Source: Actinophytocola xanthii
GTDB taxonomy: Bacteria > Actinomycetota > Actinomycetes > Mycobacteriales > Pseudonocardiaceae
DNA: 64,000 nt
Reading direction: 5' to 3'
Assembly (NCBI RefSeq): GCF_001921205.1
Contig: NZ_MSIE01000037.1
Coordinates: 1-64,000, forward strand
The notes under the pieces are model-generated. The model had not been told where the DNA came from, did no database searches, and saw nothing but the letters and a program-made list of their open reading frames with translations. Positions 1 to 8,127 of this stretch are shown one piece after another. The number at the start of each line of letters is the position of its first letter. Position 1 is the stretch's first letter. Made by a program: the position numbers and the translations under genes.

Positions 1-215
1 CCGGCCGCGTTCCCGGCGCCGTGCCGGGGGCGGCCGGCGCGCTCGGCGGCGCTGCCGGTGCCCGGGGAGCCGGCGGCGCTGGGGCCTTTGGCGGCATGCC
101 GCTGGGCGGGAACGCCAACGGCGAGGAGGATGGCGAGCACACCAACAAGTACGACGAGGGGCTCGACCTCTTCGACGACCTGCCGCCGGCCTATCCTCCG
201 GTGTTCGGGGCGTAG
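1..215 (+). CDS. C-terminal end of a PPE-like/Gly-Ala-rich T7SS protein (partial)
   Basis: Only the last ~70 codons lie in the window; the frame is open at the left edge and stops at TAG 213-215. The visible part is Gly/Ala-rich with repeated GGA/GAA steps, then turns acidic (GEEDGEHTNKYDEGLDLFDD) and ends PPAYPPVFGA. Low-complexity Gly-rich linkers with an acidic, proline-containing tail are usual at the C-end of actinobacterial PPE-domain proteins. The next gene encodes an EspC-like secretion target, which supports a T7SS substrate operon. The N-terminal PPE domain would lie outside the window, so the family call is inference. Confidence 0.55.
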   Translation, partial: GRVPGAVPGAAGALGGAAGARGAGGAGAFGGMPLGGNANGEEDGEHTNKYDEGLDLFDDLPPAYPPVFGA

Positions 216-241
216 TCCCCGTTCCACGGGAAGGAGCGGCG

Positions 242-532
242 GTGTCCGGGTTCGAGGCGGAGCTGGCCGCGCTGGGGGTGACCGCCGGCGTGCTCGGTTC
301 CGCCGCCGAGTCGCTCTCGGCGGCGGTGGACGGGTTGTCCGGCTGCGCCGAGCTCGGTCCCGGCCGGCTCGACGAGGTGGCCGGGGCATTGGTGGCCGAC
401 ACCCGGGCGGAGCTGGCCGGCGTGTTCCGGGCCGTGGCCGCCGACGCCGAGCTGGTGCGGTCGGTCCGCGACGGCTACGCCGAGGTCGACGAGAACGCCG
501 GCGCCCGCTTCCGGGAGCTCGGCCCGTGGTGA
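242..532 (+). CDS. EspC-like type VII secretion target (WXG100-size)
   Basis: A 96-residue, all-helical, Ala-rich protein with no signal peptide, the usual size for WXG100/EspC (DUF2580) substrates. Near the C-end it has YAEVDENAGARF, matching the T7SS export motif YxxxD/E. Start GTG 242 follows AAGGAGCGGCG closely, a good ribosome site. It lies 27 bp after the PPE-like gene and overlaps the next gene by a GTGA junction, so the genes are probably co-translated and their products secreted together. No WxG turn is visible, which favours the EspC-like branch. No function beyond export partner can be read. Confidence 0.7.
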   Translation: MSGFEAELAALGVTAGVLGSAAESLSAAVDGLSGCAELGPGRLDEVAGALVADTRAELAGVFRAVAADAELVRSVRDGYAEVDENAGARFRELGPW

Positions 533-1323
533 GCTACCGGGGCCTGGAGTTCGACCCCACCCCCGGTCGCCTCGACGCCGTCACGGACACGATCACCCAG
601 CTCACCGCCGCCGCCGACGCGTTGGCCGCGGTCGAGCCGGCCCTGGTCGACGCGGCCCGCCACGCAGGGGGATGGCGGGGTGCGGCGGCCGAGGCCTTCC
701 GCGAGCGCCTGGCGGCGACCCCGGGCGAGCTGGGGCGGCGGGAGCGCCTGCTGCGCGAGGCGGTGACCGCTCTCGAACGCTGGGCGCGCACGCTCGCCCG
801 GAACCAACGCCACACCGAGGAGCTGGACGCGCGAGCGCTGTCGCTGCGGGCGAGGCTGCGCGCCGCCCAGGACGACCTCCAGGACACGCAGGACGCGGTC
901 GACCTCGCGGCGACGCCGGTGGGCGTCGCCGGGGCCAGCATGGCGCTGTCCGGGGCGCGGGACCGGGTGGCAGAGCTGGAGTCGGCGCTGTCGGAGGTGC
1001 TCGCTGAGGCGCGGGAGCTGGAGCGCGAGCACCTGCGGGCCTCCGCCGCCGTCGCCGACGAGCTGGCCGCGCTGCGGGGCGAGGAGCCATCCACCCGGCC
1101 GGCTGCCTCGCCGGCCGTCCGCGCGCTGGCCGGTGTGCTCGGGACCGCCTCGGCGACCTCGGCGACGCTGGCCGGCGCCCTGACCGGTCCGGGACGGCGC
1201 GAGGCGTCCGTGCCCGAGGGCGCGCACTCCGCCTTCGCCGCGGCGCTCTCGAGCGGCCGGCAGACCACGGGCGAGTTGGTCGTGCGGGGCGAGACCCCGC
1301 TGCCGCGGGGTGAGGGCGGGTGA
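529..1323 (+). CDS. WXG100-like helical protein of the T7SS operon
   Basis: 264 residues starting at GTG 529, which overlaps the stop of the upstream gene (GTGA). The N-terminal ~100 residues form a helical hairpin with GGWRGAAAEAF in the turn, a close match to the WxG turn of WXG100 proteins. Residues ~90-190 are a predicted coiled coil rich in Leu, Arg and Glu. The C-terminal ~70 residues are Ala/Ser/Thr/Pro-rich and probably disordered. Likely a secreted or membrane-associated partner of the upstream substrates. No enzyme motif is seen. Confidence 0.6.
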   Translation: MSYRGLEFDPTPGRLDAVTDTITQLTAAADALAAVEPALVDAARHAGGWRGAAAEAFRERLAATPGELGRRERLLREAVTALERWARTLARNQRHTEELDARALSLRARLRAAQDDLQDTQDAVDLAATPVGVAGASMALSGARDRVAELESALSEVLAEARELEREHLRASAAVADELAALRGEEPSTRPAASPAVRALAGVLGTASATSATLAGALTGPGRREASVPEGAHSAFAAALSSGRQTTGELVVRGETPLPRGEGG

Positions 1324-1916
1324 GGCTCGCCGCGGTCGAGGGGATCACGCCGGTGCCCGTCTCCTCCGTCGAGGAGACCGAGCGCGCCCTGACCGAGCTG
1401 ATGATCGAGATCCGGGGGCGGGACTCCGCGCACGACCCGGGTCTCGCGCTCGCGGCTCGCGACGCGGCCGAGCTGGCGCACGCCAACGGTGCCGGCCTGG
1501 TCGCGGTCGTCGGGCACCCGAACGCCGACCCGGCGGTGCTCGTCGGCATGGTCGTGGCCGCCGACTCGCCGCTCGGGCCCGACGCGGCGGAGGAGCTCGC
1601 CCGCTACCTGGCCGACGCCGGCGGCGTGGACATCCGCGAAGTCAGCGAGTCGCGCACGGAACGGGGCTACCCGGTCGTACTGGCCGAACGGCTCCTGCTG
1701 GCCGGCTCGCCGCCCTCCGGCTGCCAGCTCCAGGCCGTGGTCATCGACCCGTCCGGTCGGCGGATGGCCGTGTTCACCCTGCACTCCACCACGGGCCGGG
1801 GCTGGCTGGAGCTGGCCGGCGTGCTCGGCCGCCTGGTGTCCTCTGTGGACTTCGAGGCCGCGCCCGCCGAACGCCGGATGCGCGTCACCGCCCGCCCCAC
1901 CGGGCGGCGGACCTAG
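1320..1916 (+). CDS. Hypothetical protein of the T7SS operon
   Basis: 198 residues from GTG 1320, again coupled through GTGA to the preceding stop. It looks like a soluble alpha/beta protein without signal peptide or transmembrane segment; stretches such as GLVAVVGHP and GCQLQAVVIDP look like beta strands. I recognise no family. It is the last gene of the T7SS-like operon (5 bp before an AraC gene that may be read through), so a cytosolic chaperone or accessory role for the secreted partners is plausible, but this rests on position only. Confidence 0.55.
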   Translation: MRLAAVEGITPVPVSSVEETERALTELMIEIRGRDSAHDPGLALAARDAAELAHANGAGLVAVVGHPNADPAVLVGMVVAADSPLGPDAAEELARYLADAGGVDIREVSESRTERGYPVVLAERLLLAGSPPSGCQLQAVVIDPSGRRMAVFTLHSTTGRGWLELAGVLGRLVSSVDFEAAPAERRMRVTARPTGRRT

Positions 1917-1920
1917 GACC

Positions 1921-2664
1921 GTGCCGAGGGACCCCCGGGAGCTGGGTGGAGCGTGGACCCGCTACCAGCGGCTGGCCTTCGCCGCACCGTCGGCGGACCT
2001 GGCGCCCTGGGTGCAGGGGTACCGGATCGTCTCCTGGGACTACGCGGAGCCGTACCGGCAGAAGCTCGTGCCCTACCCCCACGTGAACCTGACCTTCCGC
2101 GGTGGCGGCGTCCAGCTGCACGGCGTCTGGTCGGTCCACCGGGTCCGGGTCCTGGTGGGGCGCGAGGGCATGCTCGCCGTCGCCTTTCGGCCCGGTTGCT
2201 TCCGGCCGTTCCTCGGGGCGTCGGTGGCCACGATCACCGACCGCACCGTCGACGCCGAACCCGTGTTCGGTCCGGTCCCGCCGGAGCCACCGGACGTGCC
2301 GGCCGTCGAGGACTACCTGCGGCGCGTCCTCCCCGAGCCGGACCCGCGAGCCACCGAGGTCGCGGAGGTGGTGGCCGCGATCGCCGCGCGACGCGACATC
2401 ACGCGGGTCGACGCGCTCGCCCGCGAGTGCGGTACGAGCGTGCGCGGCCTGCAACGCCGGTTCGCCGAGTACGTCGGCATCGGCCCCAAGTGGGTGATCC
2501 GCCGGTACCGGCTGCACGAGGTGACCGAGCGTCTGGCCGCGGGCGTTCCGTTCGACTGGGCGGAGCTCGCCGCGGACCTCGGCTACGTCGACCAGCCCCA
2601 CCTCATCCGCGACTTCCGCCAACTTTTCGGCGAGTCCCCCACCCACTACGCGCAGCGCTACTGA
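1921..2664 (+). CDS. AraC-family transcriptional regulator with DUF6597-like N-domain
   Basis: 247 residues. The N-terminal part (to ~150) resembles the beta-rich domain found before AraC HTHs (LAPWVQGYRIVSWDY, PHVNLTFRGGG, FRPGCFRPFLGASVATITD). The C-terminal ~100 residues are a double HTH: VDALARECGTSVRGLQRRFAEYVGIGPKWVIRRYRLHE.., then WAELAADLGYVDQPHLIRDFRQLFGESPTHYAQ, the classic second AraC helix pair. Start GTG 1921 lies 5 bp after the previous stop. Its end overlaps the end of the convergent AraC gene by 7 bp. Target genes and ligand are unknown. Confidence 0.8.
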   Translation: MPRDPRELGGAWTRYQRLAFAAPSADLAPWVQGYRIVSWDYAEPYRQKLVPYPHVNLTFRGGGVQLHGVWSVHRVRVLVGREGMLAVAFRPGCFRPFLGASVATITDRTVDAEPVFGPVPPEPPDVPAVEDYLRRVLPEPDPRATEVAEVVAAIAARRDITRVDALARECGTSVRGLQRRFAEYVGIGPKWVIRRYRLHEVTERLAAGVPFDWAELAADLGYVDQPHLIRDFRQLFGESPTHYAQRY

Positions 2665-3569
2665 CCCCGCCGCGCCTGGTCGCGGAACTCGCGTGGGGTG
2701 CGACCAACCACCTTGCGGAAGGTGCGGGAGAAGTGTGCCGCGTTCGCGAAGCCGCACTGGCGGGAGATCTCGCCGATGCCCCGAACGGCGTGCGCGGGGT
2801 CGCCGAGCAGCTCCTTGGCCCGTTCGATGCGCAGCTGGCGGATGCGTCCGGACACGCCGTCGCCGTCGTCGAAGAGCTGGTACAGGCGGCGGCGGGAGAT
2901 GAACAGGGCCTCGGCGATGCGGTCGGCGGACAGGGTCGGGTCGGCGAGGTTCTCCTTGATGAACACCACGGCGTCCCGGCGGCGGGTGGCTATCGCGTCG
3001 GCCCGGTTGAGCTCGGTGCGCAGCGCGCTGCGCAGGACCAGCTCGGCCAGCCCGGTCAGGTAGGGCCTGATCCCGTGCGGGTCCAGCGACTCCGACACCA
3101 CCAACACGTGCGCCACCGCCGCGGCGAACAGCGTCTGCAACGGGCGGTCCACCGGGACCGGGCGGAACAGCAGCGGGCGGAGCTCAGCGAAGCTGATCGA
3201 GAGCTTCGTGGTGGCCACGGTGAGCAGTACGGTGCCCTGCCGCTCGGCCGGCACGGCCCGCAGGGTGCACTCGGGAAAGGTCAGGCCGACGCCGCCGGCC
3301 GGCAGGTAGCGGGGCAGCGAGGCCCGCATCACCAGCTGGAGCTGGTCGGGCTCGGCCCGAGGACGAGGGGGCGCCGGTTCCCGGGCGGCCTCCATGGCGA
3401 TCCTGGCGGCGTTGGCGCCGGAGGCGCGGACCACCAGATAGCCGGCAGCGACCTCGTCGTCCGCGGACGACGTCGGTTCGGCGGCGGTCGCCGACGAGGG
3501 CGCGAGCACCGGGGAGAGCATGGCGAACCGGCGTTCCAGGCTCGCTGGAACCCGCCCCGCACCCCCCAT
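2658..3569 (-). CDS. AraC-family transcriptional regulator (AraC_binding_2 type)
   Basis: 303 residues. The ~200-residue N-terminal part (LVMRASLPRYLPAGGVGLTFPECTLRAVP) resembles the sensor domain of AraC proteins such as FeaR relatives. The C-terminal domain shows LSADRIAEALFISRRRLYQLF and IGEISRQCGFANAAHFSRTFRKVVGRTPREFR, both AraC HTHs. A shorter start at the internal Met near residue 17 is possible. It converges on the other AraC gene with a 7-bp overlap and is transcribed away from the L,D-transpeptidase. No operator could be recognised. Confidence 0.8.
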   Translation of the reverse strand: MGGAGRVPASLERRFAMLSPVLAPSSATAAEPTSSADDEVAAGYLVVRASGANAARIAMEAAREPAPPRPRAEPDQLQLVMRASLPRYLPAGGVGLTFPECTLRAVPAERQGTVLLTVATTKLSISFAELRPLLFRPVPVDRPLQTLFAAAVAHVLVVSESLDPHGIRPYLTGLAELVLRSALRTELNRADAIATRRRDAVVFIKENLADPTLSADRIAEALFISRRRLYQLFDDGDGVSGRIRQLRIERAKELLGDPAHAVRGIGEISRQCGFANAAHFSRTFRKVVGRTPREFRDQARRGQ

Positions 3570-3646
3570 CGACCCACCCCCGCCGTCGGCGACCTCGCGA
3601 ACGGGGTCACCCTATGCCGGGTGTCAGCCGCTGACCAGGACAGCGG

Positions 3647-4897
3647 TCAGGACAGCGCCGACATGGACAGCCACTGGTCCCACGGCACAGCCCAGTCGTA
3701 GTAGTCCCCGTCGGTCGCGTCGAGCGGGTTCGTGCTCCCGGTGATCTCCACCGGGTCACCGACCAGGGAGCTGTCGAAGTACCGCTTGGCGTTGGCCGGG
3801 GAGAGGTTGACGCACCCGTGCGAGACGTTCTGGTTGCCCTGCGCCCAGACCGAGGGCGCGTAGCCGTGCACGAACTCGCCGTTGTTGGAGATCCGCACCG
3901 CCCACGGGACGACGACGTCGTAGTAGTCGTACTTGGGGTTGGTCATCGAGTACGACTCGTGCTTGGACATCACCACGTGCGTACCGCTGTTGGTCACCCG
4001 TCCCGGGTCGGACTCGAGACCGAAGCTCGCCGGGAAGTCGGCTGTGCGCTTGCCGTCGCGGAACACCTGCAGGCGGTGGGTCCGGGTGTCGGCCTTGACG
4101 ACCTGGTTGCGGCCGATGGTGAAGTGCGAGGTCATGTCGTCGTCGCCGTACACCCCACCGCCGTAGTGCACGCCGTACAGCTTGAGGCTGACGTCCACCG
4201 TCGTACCGGCCGGCCAGTAGGCCTTGGGGCGCCAGTGCGCGCGGGTGTCGTCCAGCCAGGCCCAGGAGCCCTCGACCGGGACCGAGGTCCGCACGGTCAT
4301 GGCCTTCTGCGCGGCCGCCTTGTCGGTCACCGGGCCGTCGAAGGTCACCGCGATCGGCATCGCCACGCCGTAGGTCTCGTTGTCCCCGGTGTTGATCCGG
4401 GTGCCGAGGGTGCCGCTCGGGGTGACCGTGGTGAACGAGCCGGTGATCGGCTTGCGCTCGCCGTTGGCGCCGACCGCGGAACCGGTCCAGGTGTAGGTCT
4501 TGCCGAAGCCGAGCGGTTCGCCGACTCGCCAGGTGGTCTTGTCCGCCGACAGCGAGCCGATCACCTTCTTGCCGGTCGGGTTGGTCAGCGTCAGCGCCTC
4601 GATGGTGCCGTCGGTGACGGTCACCGAGACCGGCGCGACCGGGCTGACGTCGGCGGCCCCCGCGGCCGGTTCGAGCGCGATCCGGGCGGCGGGCTTCGGC
4701 GCCGCCTGCGCCGCCGGGCTTCCGCCGCTCCCACGGTCGGTCGCGGCGGTGTCCGGGGTGTCCGAACTGCACGCGGTCAGGCCCAGCACGGCGACGAGGC
4801 CGGCCGAGACCAGCGCCGTCAGCGGCCCCCGCCGCCAGCCAGGCCGCCAGCCGCGCCGTCGGCCGTCGTGTCCCTGGCCAACTCGGCCTGCGTGCAT
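3647..4897 (-). CDS. L,D-transpeptidase lipoprotein (YkuD domain with Ig-like repeats)
   Basis: 416 residues, likely forming 3-3 cross-links in peptidoglycan outside the membrane. ATG 4897 was chosen because AGGGGG precedes it at good spacing and the protein then begins with a basic N-end, a hydrophobic stretch and lipobox LTAC. After a Ser/Gly/Ala linker come two Ig/BACON-like domains (about residues 70-270), then the YkuD catalytic domain with SHGCVNLS, the invariant His-Gly-Cys motif. Size and order match mycobacterial LdtMt2-type enzymes. A perfect CRP-type palindrome lies 82 bp upstream of the start. Confidence 0.92.
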   Translation of the reverse strand: MHAGRVGQGHDGRRRGWRPGWRRGPLTALVSAGLVAVLGLTACSSDTPDTAATDRGSGGSPAAQAAPKPAARIALEPAAGAADVSPVAPVSVTVTDGTIEALTLTNPTGKKVIGSLSADKTTWRVGEPLGFGKTYTWTGSAVGANGERKPITGSFTTVTPSGTLGTRINTGDNETYGVAMPIAVTFDGPVTDKAAAQKAMTVRTSVPVEGSWAWLDDTRAHWRPKAYWPAGTTVDVSLKLYGVHYGGGVYGDDDMTSHFTIGRNQVVKADTRTHRLQVFRDGKRTADFPASFGLESDPGRVTNSGTHVVMSKHESYSMTNPKYDYYDVVVPWAVRISNNGEFVHGYAPSVWAQGNQNVSHGCVNLSPANAKRYFDSSLVGDPVEITGSTNPLDATDGDYYDWAVPWDQWLSMSALS

Positions 4898-5259
4898 TGC
4901 GTCCCCCTGTCGGTACCCCACTCGTGCTCCCACACTTGATTCGACGCTGCGGAGCGGTGCGACGTTGGCTCGTTCGGATGTGATGCAGATCACAGCACGT
5001 CACTCCTGTTCAGCCTGCGGAGATCGTTCAGGAGGGGGTGGAACCTGTAGTCAGTCGTGTGCTGGTGGTAGTGCCGCAGGTGTTCTTCGCGCTACGCTTT
5101 GCCGCGCAGGCCGTAGTTTCTGTGTTCGTGCTTTCCACGCTCGCGGAACGAAAACGCGGGCGTGCGGCACTTCCGCTGAGGTTGGCGGAGGCAACGCCCG
5201 AGGGGCTGCCGGGGTTGCACGGTGTAACCCCATGCTGATCCTGCGATGGAGGCAGGTAG
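4898..5259. other. Divergent intergenic region between L,D-transpeptidase and cspA-like gene
   Basis: 362 bp without a convincing gene. It contains the CRP-type site at 4979-4994 and, on the right, a long untranslated leader for the cold-shock gene with GC-rich self-complementary stretches. Long leaders are usual for cold-shock mRNAs. Short open frames here have no ribosome site or codon bias. No clear -35/-10 pair was found. Confidence 0.5.
4979..4994. promoter_or_regulatory. CRP/GlxR-type operator palindrome
   Basis: TGTGATGCAGATCACA is a perfect match to TGTGA-N6-TCACA, the consensus shared by E. coli CRP and actinobacterial CRP/GlxR proteins. It lies in the L,D-transpeptidase upstream region, 82 bp from that start and 265 bp before the cold-shock gene, so control of the transpeptidase is more likely. 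Confidence 0.65.
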
Positions 5260-5463
5260 ATGGCACAGGGCACTGTGAAGTGGTTCAACTCCGAGAAGGG
5301 CTTCGGGTTCATCGCCGTCGATGACGGCGGCGCCGATGTCTTCGTGCACTACTCGGAGATCCAGGGCAAGGGATTCCGCACCCTGGAGGAGAACCAGCGC
5401 GTCGAGTTCGAGGTAGGACAGGGCACCAAGGGTCCGCAGGCCACGAACGTGCGCGCTCTCTAG
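5260..5463 (+). CDS. cspA: Cold-shock protein (CspA family)
   Basis: 67 residues, a single OB-fold cold-shock domain that binds single-stranded RNA/DNA. RNP1 is GFGFIAV (residues ~16-22) and RNP2 is VFVHYSEI (~30-37), both intact. The protein starts [14 protein letters not shown], diagnostic for the family. A GGAGG ribosome site precedes ATG 5260. It is monocistronic: a perfect 14-bp hairpin terminator starts 20 bp after the stop. Whether it is cold-induced cannot be told. Confidence 0.97.
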   Translation: MAQGTVKWFNSEKGFGFIAVDDGGADVFVHYSEIQGKGFRTLEENQRVEFEVGQGTKGPQATNVRAL

Positions 5464-5482
5464 AAGGTCCCAGCGCGAACAA

Positions 5483-5514
5483 AGGGCCCCGACCGGGAGA
5501 CCGGTCGGGGCCCT
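5483..5514 (+). terminator. Hairpin terminator of the cold-shock gene
   Basis: AGGGCCCCGACCGG, loop GAGA, then the exact complement CCGGTCGGGGCCCT: a 14-bp perfect stem with a tetraloop, 19 bp after the stop codon. There is no T-tract, as is common for actinobacterial terminators. It can also stop transcription from the convergent gene at 5531-5866. Confidence 0.85.
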
Positions 5515-5530
5515 GCTGGTTGCGATGGGA

Positions 5531-5866
5531 TCAGCGGCGGTGGAAGTGCTGGGACTCCCACTCGAGCCGCTGCAGCACCCACTCCTGGGCGAGTGCCATC
5601 GGTGAGGTCTGGTAGTGGGCGGCGAGCTCGCGGAGCTGCTCGTTGGCCATCAGGGGGAGGCGCAGCTGGTAGACCTCGGCTCCGCCGAAGCGACGCCCGG
5701 CTCCCGTGGACTCAGGGTCGCCCTGTGGAGAGAGCGCCGCCAGGTACGACGCCAGCTCCTCGTCGGGCAGGTTGTCGTCCTGCACCTGAGCCTCGTCCCG
5801 ATGGCGCCCAGCGGCCGCGGGATCGCCCGCCTTCACGCTCGGTCGACTACGTCCGGTGAAAAGCAC
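5531..5866 (-). CDS. Small protein with ribbon-helix-helix-like C-terminus (hypothetical)
   Basis: About 111 residues if the GTG at 5866 is used; no ribosome site supports that start, and an internal GTG may be the true one. The C-terminal ~45 residues (AEVYQLRLPLMANEQLRELAAHYQTSP) have the strand-helix-helix pattern of MetJ/Arc/CopG-type proteins, with a short strand YQLRLPL and a helix after it. Such domains occur in antitoxins and regulators, but no toxin partner is adjacent. A CRP-like half-palindrome lies ~63 bp upstream. Confidence 0.5.
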   Translation of the reverse strand: MLFTGRSRPSVKAGDPAAAGRHRDEAQVQDDNLPDEELASYLAALSPQGDPESTGAGRRFGGAEVYQLRLPLMANEQLRELAAHYQTSPMALAQEWVLQRLEWESQHFHRR

Positions 5867-6178
5867 CAGAGGAGGATAACGAACAGATTGCGATGGCTCC
5901 AGGCATCGCGACCAGATTTCCCCCGGGAGTGACCGCGATCACGAACGAGGCGAACCACCGACATGGAGAGGCCCCCGCGCCAGGGGGAGGAACGCGGGGG
6001 CCGGAGGGGATCTCCACAGGCGCTGACCGGGGGTGTGTCAGCGAGTCGATTGTTGCACGCGCACGCGCTTCGTGGGAGTGGGTAGGAGTAGAAAATTGGG
6101 AGAACTGTTCACCTACCCCCGCCGATCCAGCTGACTTCTCCACCTCGGTGCGCTACCGGCCTGGAGCTCCGCGGCTCG
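5867..6178. other. Intergenic region with hairpin and weak CRP-like site
   Basis: 312 bp with no supportable gene. It holds a GTGA-N6-TCAC palindrome at 5929-5942, upstream of the small minus-strand gene, and an inverted repeat at 5970-6002 that would end transcription of the metal-chaperone gene. A more AT-rich patch near 6080-6115 could hold a promoter, but no confident -35/-10 pair was found. Confidence 0.4.
5970..6002 (-). terminator. Hairpin downstream of the metal-chaperone gene
   Basis: GGCCCCCGCG and its exact complement CGCGGGGGCC are separated by a 13-nt loop. It lies ~177 bp after the stop of the minus-strand chaperone gene and before the next minus-strand gene. No T-tract. Terminator role is inferred from position. 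Confidence 0.45.
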
Positions 6179-6397
6179 TCAGGTCGCCAGGCGATGCCCG
6201 CTGAGGGCGAGTGCCGCCTCCACGCTCGGCCGGCTGAGCTCGTCCGCGCTGACGACGGTGACCCGCCCGGCCGGCAGGTTGACGGCCACGTCGGTCACGT
6301 GGTCAAGCTCGGACAGTTCCTCGGTCACCGACGCGGCGCAGTGGTCGCAGGTCATCCCGGCGACGTCGTACACGTTGTAGATGGTGTGCATGGGCAC
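6179..6397 (-). CDS. Heavy-metal-associated (HMA) domain protein, CopZ-like chaperone
   Basis: 72 residues forming one ferredoxin-like HMA domain. The metal-binding loop MTCDHCAASV carries the MxCxxC motif of copper chaperones and P-type ATPase N-domains. The rest (VTEELSELDHVTDVAVNLPAGRVTV) follows the family pattern. GTG 6397 was preferred because AGGA lies 8 nt upstream; ATG 6391 is the alternative. No Cu-ATPase or CsoR gene is next to it, so it appears to stand alone. Copper(I) is the likely ligand by family. Confidence 0.85.
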   Translation of the reverse strand: MPMHTIYNVYDVAGMTCDHCAASVTEELSELDHVTDVAVNLPAGRVTVVSADELSRPSVEAALALSGHRLAT

Positions 6398-6528
6398 TGA
6401 ACGTTTCCTCTCGGTTCGACTCCCCGCCTCCCTCTGGTCTCTTCGGGAGCCGGCGAGCCGGCCTTGAGGCACGTGATGTCGCCCGTCCGGGTGGCCTTGT
6501 CCCAGCCCGGGGCCTGCGTCCATTCGAG

Positions 6529-6541
6529 TGATCATCGATCA
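6529..6541. promoter_or_regulatory. Short palindrome TGATC-N3-GATCA
   Basis: TGATCATCGATCA is a perfect 5-bp inverted repeat with a 3-nt centre in an unusually AT-rich patch, 132 bp upstream of the start of the metal chaperone gene and 149 bp before the plus-strand gene at 6690. It could be an operator for either. Low confidence. Confidence 0.25.
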
Positions 6542-6689
6542 ATCATGCGAATGGTCTCCGTCGCGCGAGGGGTGCGCCACCCAGCGCCGACTACGCAACG
6601 TGTGGTCGCGATTCACTCCTCGGGGGGCTGTGGATCGCGCCCTTGGGCTCATAGTCTCTCGGCCAATACACATAGGTCGGGGAGGCGAC

Positions 6690-6932
6690 ATGAGCGGACC
6701 GGTCGAAGTTCGTGACTTCCTGCTACAACAGGAGACCCGGGACACCTCTCTCGGGTTCGGCGGCGTGCCGGCTCCGCGCAGCGGCGAGTCCTCGCGGGTG
6801 ACCGACGAGCAGGTGCGACGGGCCCAGCTCGCGGTCGCGCACAGCGCGCGGGACGCGGAGGACTGCCGGGAGCTCCTGGAGATGCTCGGCCTCGTGCCGG
6901 GCGAGGACGGCGTACCGCCCGTACGGAGATAG
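6690..6932 (+). CDS. Small hypothetical protein
   Basis: 80 residues starting MSGPVEVRDFLL, with GGGGAGG spaced correctly before ATG 6690, so translation is likely. The middle is disordered (Gly/Pro/Ser) and residues ~38-70 form a probable amphipathic helix pair (VTDEQVRRAQLAVAHSARDAEDCRELLEMLGL). There is no signal peptide or membrane segment. It sits just before tRNA-Glu. I do not recognise the family. Confidence 0.6.
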   Translation: MSGPVEVRDFLLQQETRDTSLGFGGVPAPRSGESSRVTDEQVRRAQLAVAHSARDAEDCRELLEMLGLVPGEDGVPPVRR

Positions 6933-6986
6933 GCATCCCAGCTTCGGCCCGGGGCGACCAGCCGGACCGGCCCGCGGGCACCCGCT

Positions 6987-7016
6987 TTGTGGTGACCGCG
7001 GGCCGTGTCCTATGCT
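6987..7016 (+). promoter_or_regulatory. Possible promoter of tRNA-Glu
   Basis: TTGTGG at 6987-6992 and TATGCT at 7011-7016 are separated by 18 bp, and the -10 box ends 26 bp before the tRNA. Spacing fits a housekeeping sigma promoter; the -35 match is only fair. Confidence 0.4.
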
Positions 7017-7042
7017 TTTCGTGCTCCAAGCGGGCAACCCGG

Positions 7043-7118
7043 GCTCCCATCGTCTAGCGGCCTAGGACTCCGCCCTTTCAAGGCGGCAGCGCGGGTTCGA
7101 ATCCCGTTGGGAGCACCA
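7043..7118 (+). tRNA. tRNA-Glu (UUC)
   Basis: Acceptor arms GCTCCCA and TGGGAGC pair fully. The anticodon loop CTTTCAA gives TTC (Glu), and the T-arm is GCGGGTTCGAATCCCGT. Discriminator A is followed by an encoded CCA (7116-7118). Confidence 0.95.
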
Positions 7119-7206
7119 CCCCCTCACCAGAACCGACCGAGCCGTGCCCGGGTCGGCTACGCCGAGGACATACCCGCCCGGGCCCTCGTGGGTCGGCTCC
7201 AGCAGC

Positions 7207-8127
7207 TCAGACCGCGTCGGAGTCCGCCTTGTACACGGCCTCGGTCAGGTCGGTGATCCGGTCGGCGGAGTCCTGCCACGACAGGGTCGTCGGCTCCAGG
7301 GTCAGCACGACCACAATCTTCTCGTCGCATCGGCCGGTGCCGGTGGTGTGCATGGCCCGGCTGGTGAGATCGATGTCCGGCTCGGCCTTGGCGGCCTGGC
7401 GCTTGTTCTCGCGGTCGATCGCGGCGGCGGCCGCGCGCATCTCCCGGGTGACCGGCGCGGTTCGACTCGGCTCCACGCACTCCTCGCCGGGCGTCGGAGC
7501 GGCGCCGAAGCCGGACCAGCCCTGCTTGACCGCCCACGGCCTCGGCAACGCGCTGGGGATCCCGAACGACTGGTCGAACGTGTCCGTGGCGCACCTGGTG
7601 GCCTGACGGAGGTTGCCCATGATGAAGTCCCGGTACTTCGGGTGGGCCTCGGTGAGGATGTACTGGTAGGTCCGCACCACGTCGGCCGCGCTGATCGCGG
7701 TGTAGCCCCACTTGCCGCGTTGCGCCGGGGGCTCGGTGTCGGTCAGACCGAGCCGGGCGACCGTCCGCACCACGATCTGCTCCCACCCGTCCCGCACCCA
7801 CAACGTGCTGGCCGCGTCGTCGTCGCTGGACCGCAGCATCGGTTCCAGCAGTGCCAGGTCCTCGGGCGGGACCACGTGGTCGGGGCCGCGGGTCTCCAGG
7901 TAGTCCAACGCGATGAACAGCTTGACCACCGACGCGGACCGGTACTGCTTGTGCTCCTCCATCCCCCAGGACGCCCCGGTCGTGCGGTCGAGCACCAGAT
8001 AGCTCGCCGTCATGCCCTCGGGAAGATCGACCTCGGCGGGATCCGGCGCCGCCGCGGCCTGCCCGGACATCGACACGACCGCGGTCGCCCCCAACACCAG
8101 CCCACCCAGGCGCCGTACAACCCTCAT
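7207..8127 (-). CDS. Secreted class A beta-lactamase-like serine hydrolase
   Basis: 306 residues from ATG 8127. The N-end has Arg residues, a hydrophobic core and AxA-type cleavage (GQAAAAPD). SASVVK is the SxxK catalytic motif of the penicillin-binding fold (Ser nucleophile, Lys base); SSDDDAAST fits the SxN/SDN position with Asp in place of Asn; AVKQGWSG fits the KTG position as KQG. These changes point to a non-beta-lactamase enzyme such as the mycobacterial LppW-like lipoprotein group rather than an antibiotic resistance gene. Its C-terminal end lies 89 bp from tRNA-Glu. Confidence 0.75.
   Translation of the reverse strand: MRVVRRLGGLVLGATAVVSMSGQAAAAPDPAEVDLPEGMTASYLVLDRTTGASWGMEEHKQYRSASVVKLFIALDYLETRGPDHVVPPEDLALLEPMLRSSDDDAASTLWVRDGWEQIVVRTVARLGLTDTEPPAQRGKWGYTAISAADVVRTYQYILTEAHPKYRDFIMGNLRQATRCATDTFDQSFGIPSALPRPWAVKQGWSGFGAAPTPGEECVEPSRTAPVTREMRAAAAAIDRENKRQAAKAEPDIDLTSRAMHTTGTGRCDEKIVVVLTLEPTTLSWQDSADRITDLTEAVYKADSDAV

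Noticed and set aside
7207-8127. Serine hydrolase as an antibiotic-resistance beta-lactamase
   Set aside because: SxxK is present but SDN and KTG are altered to SDD and KQG, as in housekeeping relatives.
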